From Struthidea cinerea (Eukaryota; Chordata; Aves; Passeriformes; Corcoracidae): a DNA stretch of 64,000 nucleotides. A program made the position numbers and the translations under genes. The stretch lies in the NCBI GenBank assembly GCA_013397865.1, contig VZTI01001048.1, forward strand, positions 4,742,634-4,806,633, read 5' to 3'. Shown one piece after another: positions 27,545 to 38,500 of the stretch. The number at the start of each line of letters is the position of its first letter. Position 1 is the first letter of the stretch. The notes beneath the pieces were generated by a model. The model ran no database searches. It was not told the origin of the DNA and saw only the letters and a list, made by a program, of their open reading frames with translations.

Positions 27545-27850
27545 TATAGCTCTGACAAGATCAAGCCTCTAATTAAATTATCTGGCACGTGGGCAATTCT
27601 GTTCTGAGATCTGCTGAGCTAATGTGTAGCCATTAGCTCATACAGCCACCAAATCAGAAGTACCAAAGAGACAATTTACATAGGGCCACAGCGTGTTTTA
27701 AAAAATTCTGGTGAGTTGTGAAGCCTGTAATGTTAATTGCCAGTTAGCACATTGTAATTGCTGTAATTATTTGCAAGTAAAATGATGTAAGGGACTTAAC
27801 ATTGTACTTTTCTTTAGCACTTCACATGTTGGTGATCCACTAAATCTCCT
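27545..27850. promoter_or_regulatory. Candidate conserved non-coding element (homeobox-site rich)
   Basis: The block carries ctaattaaattatc at 27569-27582 and a run of TAAT/ATTA words (gttaattgccagttagc, gtaattgctgtaatta) in complex, repeat-free sequence. Paired homeodomain-type words close together are typical of developmental enhancers. The call is inference from sequence texture only. Confidence 0.25.
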
Positions 27851-28119
27851 ACTTAAGAGTTTTGCTGGTTATTTTAAGGGCTTGACAGCCACTTGCTGAG
27901 GTCTGATCTCACCCACAAGCTTGCCATTCTGCCTGTTGGCTTTAATACTGAGCGGTGGCTCTCGGAAGTCTATATTCAAAAAAAAAAAGGCAATAAAATA
28001 ATAAATGCAAATGTCTGCTGCTGACCAGTGAGAGCATAGCCAGCCCTGCAGCTGGCCGTGCTGGAGCCCAGCTGGGAGAGAGCCCTCAGCACAAATTGCC
28101 AAGTCTATTGCCTCCCACC

Positions 28120-28220
28120 GCCATGCCGCGGAAGTGGGCCAAAAGCTCCTCCGTATGGGATTAAAGGGATGTGTAATAGATTAAAGATCAAAAATGTTAA
28201 TTAAGAAATGGTCTTTTCTA
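28120..28220. promoter_or_regulatory. Candidate conserved non-coding element (TCF/LEF-like words)
   Basis: It includes gattaaagggatg and agattaaagatcaaaaatg, followed by gttaattaag. AGATCAAA is a TCF/LEF-type word. It is short and repeat-free. Low confidence. Confidence 0.2.
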
Positions 28221-30450
28221 ATAAGATGCCTTCAAGGGCATGGTACCAAAAATGAGGCAATATCTCATTTTGGCAACAGCTCAGGGTTGTAATGAAGCTG
28301 GAGCAGGGGGGTAAGGGGAGAAAGAAGGGACACCTCCTGTTCAAGGCAACTCCTTCAGAAGGGGTAAATCAATTAGCAGTAAAAATGTAAACATGTGAGT
28401 CAGAATGACATTACTCTGAGTGCTGCTGAACAATGTGGTTTTAGAGGTACACATTATAGCTTGGCCTTTCTTTGAGGATAAGTTGGTAGTTTGTGACTGA
28501 TAAACAAGGACTCCTTCAGTTTACTGGTGTTTAAGCATTAGCCTGGTAATTTGGCTGAAAATAACCAGTCTTATTGAAAACTTTGATGCATTTGCAGTGA
28601 ATCTGTTCAATATATTTTAGTAATGTAATAATCTAGATATAGAAAGTTCACCACCTTTGTTACTGGATTGATTTTTGTAGGTGTAATGTTTGGGTAAAGG
28701 CTTATTTCTCTTAAGAAAAGGGGAGAGCCACCGCTCTGAGCTCTCATGTTTCAGGCTCCTGCAGCAGGGGAAGTTTATGTTTTACAAATAAACTGATATG
28801 CAAGTGTTACTTATGTGTTGCAAACCCGAAAGGTGCTTTTGAGAGCTGTGAAATTTTATTGCATCATTATGACTAAAGAAAACACACTTTTCCTTAAACT
28901 TGAGCATTCTAGTCAGTGAGTCCACTGTTACATTTTCTTAGTAAACTCATCAAAACTCTAAAAGGAAAGCTCTGATGTTTAACAGTGCTTTTTCCTTGTG
29001 GCAGAATGATGGGATTACACATGCCACTTCATCCCACAGTTTCCCCTCTAAGCACCTTCAGAATTATTTCTGAAGCAAGTTATTTGCCAGCATAAAATGG
29101 CGGGACCCTGTAGACAAATTTCCTCCTATTGGTTGGAAGTTTTTGCTTGGATAAAGAAAACCACTGGCATGGTGAGATCTCCATGTAGTGTGTGTATGTG
29201 TTTTAAGGCTCTGACTGTTGTTTGAACCAAAGCCAGAGAGGATTTTCAATTTGAGAGAAATATGGTGGGAAGGCGCTTGCTGGTCGTGTCCCTCTGTGCA
29301 TGGTGAGCTGGGGCCGACTGAAGCACCCTGGTAGAAAAAGTCCTCTGACAAGTGTTTGAAATTTAGATCTGTGTATAGTTTATTTTAATCTGTTGTGTTC
29401 TCCTTGAGAGGAGGAATGATGGTTTTCCCTGGTTTTCCCCTGAGAGGCTTTTTGGACCCCTTGAGCTGGGCATGGTGTAGACTTGTGCTTATTAGTATTA
29501 TTTAGCTTGGATAGGGGCTGTAGGTGACTTAAATGACACTAAATTCCTGTGTCCTGACTTTGTCAGATGAGTAAATACAAATGGAGATAGTGGTTGTTTC
29601 CATTCACAGAAAGAAAATTGGAGAATTATTTCTTTCTTATTCAAATAAGATGTTTTTGTGGTTTGTAAATGTATCGTTTTGACAGACTGATTAGTTCCAT
29701 CTTGATTTCACTTATGGTTTTTGTTAAAAGAGATGTGTAACTTGGACTTGAATTAGCATTCTCCTAAGAAGGCTATGTCAGGCCATTCCTGCTGACACAT
29801 CAAGGAGATAAAACTGTAGCAACCAAAAGATCAGTGTGTTTTCCTGATTATGAAGCTGCTTAAAAGTCTATAAAACAGTGTTCTGAATGGAAGTCTTCCT
29901 CTACACAATTTTGACAATATTAAAGAAAGATACCTGTAGTCTGTCCTTCTTCTTTCAGTGACAAAGGAGAAGTTTTCAATTTTGCATTGTTCATTTAATC
30001 AAATATTTGCAGAAAAATGGTCAGTTTGTAATTCTGACACTACTTTCAACAGTGTGTCCATTACTGGAACTGAGAAAATGTGGGCTTAAACCTTGATACC
30101 AATTCATATCAGACTCTCTGTGATTAGCACAGAAGTCCAGAAGACCATTTATTCTTGTAAATGAATGAGAAATGTTCTGTGTAAAAAGCATTTGGCTTCT
30201 TTTCCTTGTTCATATTAAACAAAATACATTTATTGCCAAATTTCCACAGTAACATCCAAGAAGCATAAAGAAAATCAACAGGGTTAGTGAGGTATAACTG
30301 CGAGCAGCATTTGGTCTATAATCTTATGAAAGAACGGTTGTTCAGTAAAAATGTACTTTTTCTGATTAAGGTGAATTTCAGGCAGAAACCTTGCATAACT
30401 TTGTGATAGATTGGTAAAACAATTTCCAGACACGATGTTTGCAAAACCCA

Positions 30451-30486
30451 CATTTTTTTTCTCTCTCTTTTTTTTTTTTTTTCTTT
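30451..30486. repeat. T-rich low-complexity tract
   Basis: Two T-runs separated by ctctctc. Confidence 0.85.
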
Positions 30487-30807
30487 ATATACTGTGTGTA
30501 CGGACAGCTGCAGTGTTGAAGACATGAGGGATATCACTTCTGCAAATGCTCTTTGAATCTCAGGGTTTGTGTTGTGATGAAAAAGCATAGATGCTTCTGT
30601 ATAGCAGAACTAAATTGTGTTTCATTTTTCACCCTTATTTCCAAAAAGTTGTGCTCAGTGTTCATAGTGTTGTGTGTGTGAAATTAAATAAGAATTGGTG
30701 TTGCTCTGCCTCCAAAATGGTTTTTAAAAGCTGGTGACTTTTTAGTGGTTTTTTTATGTAAAGAGGTTGTTAACCTGTTGTATTTTAAGTGTCTTTCTGA
30801 GTTGCAG

Positions 30808-30883
30808 ATGAACAAACAGCTACACCACAGGCACTGGAAGAGCAGCAGAGCCATCAGTGAACTATTAAATAAGAAAAGACATC
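30808..30883 (+). other. Candidate cryptic (poison) exon in the ZNF423 intron
   Basis: The stretch is preceded by a reasonable acceptor (gtctttctgagttgcag, AG at 30806-30807) and followed by gtaaga (GT at 30884-30885). Entered with the one nucleotide left by the upstream ZNF423 exon, it reads DEQTATPQALEEQQSHQ and then a TGA at 30858-30860, so inclusion would end translation early. In another frame it reads MNKQLHHRHWKSSRAISELL and stays open past the donor. Splice-like pairs of this quality occur by chance in 26 kb of intron, so this is only a candidate. Confidence 0.15.
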
Positions 30884-31451
30884 GTAAGAGTTAAGTGATT
30901 TTTAGCTTGATCCTGTAATGGAATAATTTAAAACCATCTCTGGTTGATGAACTCTGCAGCCAGATGACATAACTGGCCAAGGATGTAGGGAGTGGAAGTG
31001 GCTTAAAAATGGACTCCTAGCTGTGATGGCTGTGAGAGCAGTTGAAGGGTCCAAAGCAAAACCCTAACCCCTTTTTCTGCACCCACCATAGGCTGTTGAA
31101 AAAGCCATTGAGTAGGACGAAGTTGTCAACTCTGCATCTTCCTGCCAGTCAGCAACTAAAACACAAATTTCCTAATGTAAGGAAAAAAGTTGGGAGTAGG
31201 TCCCTCCCAAAAAAGTGCCTTTTAAAAAAAGGATAATTTTGTTATGGTTACTACTTTTTACCTTGACAAAGTACACAGGGAATGGGGCTGCTAAACAGCA
31301 CATCAACTAAATTAGGGTTAATTAGAAGTTCTCCCAGATAGCTGGTGCTTCATCAGCAACAAAGCAGCATGTAAATAAATCTAATTTCTCTCCAAATAAA
31401 CTCTTCACAAGCTTAATTACAACAGCAACAATATCTCCCCCTATCCCCCCC
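30884..31451. other. Intron up to the assembly gap
   Basis: No exon is recognised. The last ~130 bases (about 31310-31440: gggttaattagaagttctcc, then AT-rich complex sequence) have an enhancer-like texture. It ends in a C-run (cccctatccccccc) at the gap; a G/C homopolymer may have caused the assembly break. Confidence 0.5.
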
Positions 31452-31500
31452 NNNNNNNNNNNNNNNNNNNNNNNNNNNNNNNNNNNNNNNNNNNNNNNNN
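31452..31500. other. Assembly gap (49 N)
   Basis: Forty-nine undetermined bases. The true length is unknown. The two sides differ in character (regulatory-looking DNA to the left, protein-like sequence to the right). Confidence 0.99.
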
Positions 31501-31502
31501 AG

Positions 31503-31634
31503 GGAGCGGCTCATTATGAGCAGTATCTGGTGAGGGCTATCATGAGCAGTCCAGAGCTGCCCCTCTCACAGGTGTCCTTCGAGGCCAGGAAGAAATGGAG
31601 GAACTTCCAGTGTACCTGGAAGAGCCCAATTAAG
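31503..31634 (+). CDS. Unidentified exon-like coding fragment beside the gap
   Basis: The frame opening at 31503 reads AAHYEQYLVRAIMSSPELPL, then SQVSFEARKKWRNFQCTWKS and PIK. It ends in a plausible donor AAG|gtaatt (GT at 31635-31636). Composition and codon choice (gag, ctg, ccc, ctc, ttc, aag, agc) look like vertebrate coding sequence, unlike neighbouring frames. I do not recognise the protein. The frame stays open to 31805, but after about residue 65 it becomes AT-rich and not protein-like. The donor is phase 0, so it cannot be spliced in frame with the phase-1 ZNF423 exons; it would belong to another gene, a pseudogene, or a misjoined contig. The left end is lost in the gap. Confidence 0.3.
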
Positions 31635-32286
31635 GTAATTCATGAGAAATTTGAGAAGCAGAAAGCACTGATGAAAAAAACAAAACCACCACCACCACTA
31701 TATTCTGGAGAGACTTTGTTAATTACTTTAAGTATTTCCACTATTTGGATTATTGGCCATCTTAATTTCTTCACCTTTATTACTCATTTGCCAGCAAATA
31801 TATGAACTTCAGGTTTTATCTGTCCTTTTTATTCTTTTTTGCCATCCATCATTCTCATGCTAGATCCAAGGGCTCTGCCAGTTCATGTTGCTGTGTACAC
31901 GCTGCTGTCTCCTGCTCTGACACTTGGGACCTGCTGAATGAGAGGAGGGGCTGAGGGAGACCGGACTTTAAAGTCATTTTAGCTTTACGTCTTTTAAATG
32001 TCTTTTCACACTTTCTTTACCACATAGGGCTAGAAGAAAAAATGCAGGAAGATATTAGGGAAAAAAGTGTTATCACTGCTAAAAGGATCACCACGCTGGA
32101 GGACTAGTGCAGCTCACTGCTTATTCTAGGGACAAATGGCTGAAAACCTCCATCCAGAAATTAGTTATCACAGGGAAAGTGCAAACCTGGGTTCCAATTT
32201 CAGCTGGGTGCAGAAGTGCTCTGCTGAGGGCTCATTCAAAGTGATTAATTTATTTCATTTGGTGCTTGATTCATTGTCATCTGTGA

Positions 32287-32311
32287 TTTTTTTTTTTTAT
32301 TTTTTTTATTT
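32287..32311. repeat. T-rich low-complexity tract
   Basis: T-runs interrupted by single A bases. Confidence 0.85.
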
Positions 32312-32329
32312 CTAATACTGTTGAAACCA

Positions 32330-32540
32330 GTGAATTCCTTATTGCACAGAGTCACGTTTCAGCCGATCCTAAATTAATAAATGAGCAGCAGCAGAATAGC
32401 ATGCAGCACAATTCTAACAGCATGAGCTGCACAGAAGTATATTTCACTTAGCTCCAATTTAAATACTCTGCTTTGCTCGATTTAATTATGTGAAATTACT
32501 GAATTAATGGCTTTGTCAAGTGAAACATGTAGGACTTCAG
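32330..32540. promoter_or_regulatory. Candidate conserved non-coding element
   Basis: A complex, repeat-free block with many developmental factor-like words: cctaaattaataaatgagc, ccaatttaaatactctgc, gatttaattatgtgaaatta and ctgaattaatggc. Its texture is typical of conserved enhancers in the introns of developmental regulators. Conservation itself cannot be seen from one sequence. Confidence 0.28.
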
Positions 32541-35500
32541 AGTTCGGTATTAAGAAATTAGAAAGGAACTCTGAGGTACATTAATTTTTACATATGGGCT
32601 TGTTTTAAACACAAACTGAAATTTAACTGAGCCCACAGCCCGAAATCACATAGCTTTAAGCCCAGGGAAGAGAGAATGAGCAGGAAGCGGCAGGAAACTT
32701 CCTGAGTCATCCCTTGTTGGCTTGTGGTGACCTCCTGGGTGTATCTGCTGGGCAGGTTTGGTGTGTGTTTGTGCAGCAGGAGCTGGCCAGGGCCGTGTGG
32801 GAGGGAAGGCTCTGCAAATTCCAATGGTTCTCTAATAACTTGGCCACCTGTTAAATGCCCTTTCCTGTGCTGCATAGTATGGTTTTCTTATCTCTTTTCT
32901 GGTTGAGAATCTTGTTTTAACAGTTGCTTTTTTCACGTTCATTAACCGAATTCTTTTGCTGTGGTTTGAATCCCTGCACCAATACACGGTGCCCAGCCTG
33001 GTGCTTGTCTGTGCAGAGATGCACAACGAGACCTGAGGGTAACGTTTCTGAAAGCTCGCAAGCCCTGCTCTTCTGAAGCCATTTGGACATGTAGGTGCCT
33101 AACTCTCATTAATTTCCAGTTTCATGGGTTTTTACTACAGTCTGTTGCCACTTGTGAGTATTAGGTCCCTAAATCACTTCGGTTACCTACAGATGTCCCT
33201 GCCAGCCATAGCTGGAGCAGTGTAAAGGTACTGTTTTCCCAGTTTCTGCTCGCTGTGCTGGCAGTGCCCAGCATGGAAGGCTCCCCTCGAGCAGCGGTGT
33301 GAGCCTCTGCCAGCAGTAACTGGTCGCAGAGAGACTTGAGCATGGGTTTGGGAAAACATGGCTTTTTCCTCAGGTGCATTTGAAACATCTTTTTTTCCAG
33401 AACAAGCCATGTCTGTAGAGGGAAAGTCAGTGGGGTTTTTTCCTCCAAAGATGATGCGAGGTATTTGATCAGGCCATAAAACCCACAACTAAGTTGTGGT
33501 CTAGGTTCAACTGTCTGTACCCTGGATAAAAACAGGAGTTTTACCCGAGAAGCAAACTCCACAAACCTGGCCCCACAGAAGCCTCTCAAGTCTTTAATCA
33601 CAGTTTTGAAGACTTCCAGGTACAGTTATAGCAGAAGTGGGTCCCTTCTGTGCTCCTTCAGCTGCACATTTGTCATTCCCGGTGGAAAATGATCCAGGCA
33701 GGTTCTGAGCAAACCAAGACCCATGAGAAGGTCAGTGAAATAATTATTGCTTTCTCTAATTTGCCGATGTGTATTTTTCTTCCTACCCCAATACGTTTTT
33801 TTCTCTTGTTCCATTTTTTCCCTCTGTATTGATTCCTTGCTTCCTGACAGTTTGCAAAGGGCTCTCTTACCCACTCAGTCCTAACGTTGTGGGGTTTTTA
33901 TAGGTATGAAAGGAGGAATGTAAATGCTACCTGTAAGATCCTAGCGGTTTGTGTTGTGAAAGGCGTTCCTTTTCAGCATAACTTTTAAACAAATCCATAC
34001 TTCAAGCATGGGAAAAGTGCATTTTGAATGGAAATATATTCAGGGGCCTAAGAGGGTATTTTGTACGGAAGCCTTGCTCTGCTTACATCTTGCTCCTGTG
34101 TGCATACACTGAGGGCTGTACACTGAAGACACGAATTCTCCAGGACCAGAACTTCCATGCAGAAAGGACAATTCAAAGTCCTGGACGTTATGTAGGAACA
34201 ATAAAGGAATCTGCATTTTGAATTAAGCAAAGGGGTTTCAGATATCAAAATACATAGTGGCATTTATCACTTATGGTAAATTACATCATCTGTGATTTTT
34301 CTCTCTTTGAAAATCAACAGGTTTATTTTAATAAAGAGTTCCAGCAGCTGCTATTTTGAGCAGAACCAGTCAATACCTTATTTTTGCATTTGATATGCAG
34401 CTGCAATAACAAGCCACATGTGAATTTTATTAAGCCTTCTGAAATTTCTCTCTGTTCAGGGAGCTATAGATTTAAGTTTTGCAGATATCTGACTTTACCT
34501 TGAAGTAAAAAAGTGCCCAAACAATCAAAAAGTCACGACAAGAAAAAACAAAAAAAAAGAAAATTGTTCACACCATTTCCTCAAAGAAAGGAAAGGGTTT
34601 GTCATGCCTATGGATTAAAATGTGATTAAGAAGTCCCATGTTAGCTGTGAGTGGAATTCCATAGAACTGTTGGAAACAGAACACTTTTCTTCAACAGAGG
34701 CTTTAAAAACAATAAGTTGAGTTTTATTAAAATATTCATATGCCTAAAGTTAAAGTGCCAGTTTTCTTCTTGAAAAGTTACACGTATTTATTACAGTATG
34801 ATGGTCAATATTATTTAGCAGTTGTATGTAAAAAAGCGAAGAGCACATTTTTATGAAGAAGTGCACTGCTCTTTGAAGTTAATACTTGCTTCATCCTAAT
34901 TTCCTTGTGCATGTAAATGAACTTCGTATCTAAAATGCATGCATCTAAAATGGATTTTAGATCTGATTTGATTTGAACCTCATTATTGGAACTGAAGGAG
35001 GCAGTTGCTCCCATTCAGATGCACCTTAGGAATCTGGAAGTGGACAGCAGCATCTTTTTTCAGAGGCAGATAATCAGTTGCATGGCAATCACACCTCTTG
35101 AGTAAGTGGATAGAGTCTTCTGCAGATGACTGTCGAGCAGTTTGGGTGCAAGTACATTTCCTGATTTGGATGCCCCAGAGATGTACAAAGCACATCTACT
35201 GGGTTTTGAGCCTGTCCCTTCCAAGGAGGAGGCCCCAGTATGAAAGAGGGGTGCTGCTCTCCTCGCAGCCCTGCGGGGGGACAGTGTCTGTGCCCTGGCC
35301 CCGGGGGGGCACCCTGAGGGTTGTGCCCACAGTCGGGCGCTGTTCCAACACAACACCCTGGCATGCTCTGGACTGCTCCGCTCTCTGCCTTTCATTGCAT
35401 TCCCTAAAATTCACTTACAATGCTTTTTGTGTCGGGAAAGCGTTTACATCCCATATTTATCCTGTTAAACTGGCTGCCAAACACTGAAGAGCTGATAAGC

Positions 35501-38500
35501 GCTATGTGCTGTTAACACTATAAAGTACAATCCCACTGCTGCATGCATGCAAATAAATAATAATAACTCAGCTCTTTGTCCGCTCTTTGGTGTGCAAGTG
35601 CATTTGTCACATAGCATAGTAACATCTAAATCATTTTAGTAAAAGCACTAGAAAGGCTGAAACATTACCTGCAGCTACGATTAAGAGGAAATTTTACTGT
35701 TTGGTAGTGTTTATATGATTTCCTTACTTGATTTTTTTAAAAACCACTTTTAAAATTATGTGATGCTTAATCACTGTTGCTGGGTTTCACTTTTTAAAAA
35801 TTTTTTACTGAGTTATTTCACCTTCCTAAGGACTGAGGGATTGACCTGTAGGCTAAAAGTTACTGTGAAATACTCATTAAATCTCTTCTTGCAGCCATTA
35901 CAGACACAGATATCTTTTTAATGTGCTTGGGCAGTTTTGAGGCCACTATTTTTGTTACTACCCATAAATCAGTAGCAAGTGTTTTTAGTGTCATCAGTGA
36001 GAGGTTAATAGAAGTCCATAATTTTTGGACATATCTCTTTTGATTCGCTGCTCAGAAATTTCCTGAAAAAGGGAGTGTAAATTGTTCTACACCGAAAACT
36101 GGAGACTTTGTCTGAGTCCAATTTGTGCATAATTTGAAATTGTCTTTCTAATAGACTCTTTGGAGGTGTGGGGTTGCCTTCAAGGTAATGATTTAAACAT
36201 AAACTGACCCTTGATGAGGGAGCTGGAGTTTCAGTTTAATGTGTTTCTGCAGTTTTCCTTTGCCTTCAGTGCCTTCAAATTCCGCACAAATAATTCCTTC
36301 ATAACAAGTGCCTTTTCAGAAGATGTATGCTGCTGACAGTTAATATAAAATTATTGCCCCTGAATGCATTTTTGTAATTACTTCCCAGAGAACTGTCTTT
36401 GTCTTAGAAGACATTTCACACTTTAGTAACATAAGTGTTTGGGGAGAACATGAGTAATAATTACAGGCAGTCTTTCAGTGAAAATAAACCTAAAAATTAT
36501 AAAAAGAGCTAATGTTAAAGTTGGTTAGAGACAGTGAGGAATTTATTCATCACATTATGCCTGTCTGTATATTTTCCAAGTTTAATAACCCTTCAGTAAC
36601 TAAACTTAAAAAAGCTATAAAGAGCAGAGAAGCTGCTTTCTAATTTTTAAGCAATAATGAAAAGTGACATGCTACCAGAGACAGAATAAAGAAACTTAAT
36701 CTGAATGCTCCTATAGGAAATTTCTGCATAATGGAAAATGAAATGGCTCAAATGGCTCACAGTTTGATCAACGAAAAAATTAACAGCATTTATTAAAAGG
36801 TTTCTCTAGTATGTTGATTAAATGATACTATGGAAGTCTTAGTGCAGGAAAACCAGGGTTGTGGGGTGAGTCTGTGTATGTGAGTGTGATGTGTGAGAAT
36901 CACTGACTGAGCAAAGCCACTGGGTTTCAGGTTAGATGCTGGATGTAAACAGATGGTTCTAGACAACTTGGAGCCAGGACCGTCTGTATAAATAGACATT
37001 GTTCTGGTAGTTGCTACACACAGCCCAGCAGCAAGGTTGGACTTGCATGGAGGCAAAGATGTCAGAGTCTTGCTTTCACGGGACAAAACAGGGCAGCTGT
37101 GTCTCTATAGCAGAGATAACTCTGTAGAGATGTAGGTGGGCTCAGGTGGAAACAAGGCACTGCAAGGCAAGAGGTTTACCTGTGTTACCCATTCTGTGTG
37201 TGATACCTCTGACTGCTACAGCAAAGGAAGGTGCCACGAGCTGCCAGTCCTCTGCTGTGTGTTCCTGCCACTTTCCATGCCTTTGAACTCCAGGTAGACA
37301 CTTGAGGTTTTCTTAAACTGCTGCTAATTCGAGAAAATTGTATCCTATCTGAAGGAAGATGGACATTTTCCCTGAGAACTGTTGGTGTAAATAAGCTAAG
37401 AGAAGGCTGCCGAGAGGCAGCTGTGGGATGTGCAGGGCTGTCAGCACCAGTTCTGTGAGTGGTGCAGGGCTGGCAAAAGCAGGAACAGTGTTAGTGCTGG
37501 CACCAGTTATTCCTGGGGTGCCTGGAACCCCTTTCTCTAAGAGTGTGTGTACTAGCAGATGTAGAAAGAGGTGCTGTACCCTACTAAATTAGTTTTTCTT
37601 TGCCAAGTTGAAGAATGCTGAGAACTGTCCATTTACTTAGAAATTAAGGTGATTTAATACGTACTGGAGTGTAATAAGGTTCTGTTGTGAAATGTTATCA
37701 TGTGCGCTTCCTAAAGTCTCTGACTTCTGTATATTTTATTGTTAACACTGTTCACACAAAATAGTATTACTGGTATAATCTGTGGTTTATCCCATGGCTT
37801 ATTATGCAGAGTTACCCAGTACTGAGCACTCTCCCTCTTCTCTTGCCTTTCCAAAAGAAGCTCTTGTAGCAATGTTGCTGCTTGTTGGTGGAAGCTGCTG
37901 TCAGAGCCAGACAAATGACAGCTCGCAGAGGCTGCAGCGGCCGTAGCCCTAGGAGGGCATGAGGAGGTAACAATATGCAATTTTCATGGTTCGAGGGTAG
38001 CCTTATCCTACTGTTCTTCATTACAGTACTGCAGTGAGATCAATTTTATTAAGTTGTAAGTCTTAGGAGGCCAACACCATTAACTACATGCTGGATCAAA
38101 TAATTTTTTTGGTATTATGATTGGTTTTTTTCCCTTGTTGAGGGAAGGCAAGATCTGATGCATGGATCTCTTCAGCCTGAGAGCAGCACTGCACGGCAAC
38201 TGAGTGTCAGCAGGATTGTGTGCCTGCACTTTGCTTGCTCGGCCCTGTCATGTAGTCATCCCATGTGATTTACCATTGCATGAATATACTGAGGTGTTCC
38301 ACACATTATTCCTTTCTGGCTCTTTGTTTTTCAGCTAGGCACCTTTTTTCTTTGCCACATGTGGTTTGACACCATGTGAAAGCGGTATGCTGCACTGCAT
38401 GATAGAGCACCAAACCTGCTTGCCTTTGATGCACATAGTGATGATTTGATGTGTGGAACGAGCTGCCTTTGATACCTGGTCCTGGTCCTAGGGCTGGGAT

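Larger units (their letters stand above)
26887..30807. other. ZNF423 intron, middle part
   Basis: No coding exon is supportable. Two stretches (about 27545-27850 and 28120-28220) look like regulatory DNA and are listed separately. A T-rich tract lies at about 30451-30486. Confidence 0.55.

Noticed and set aside
33161..33601. 146-codon open frame on the minus strand
   Set aside because: No domain and no supporting splice structure. Codon texture like flanking intron.
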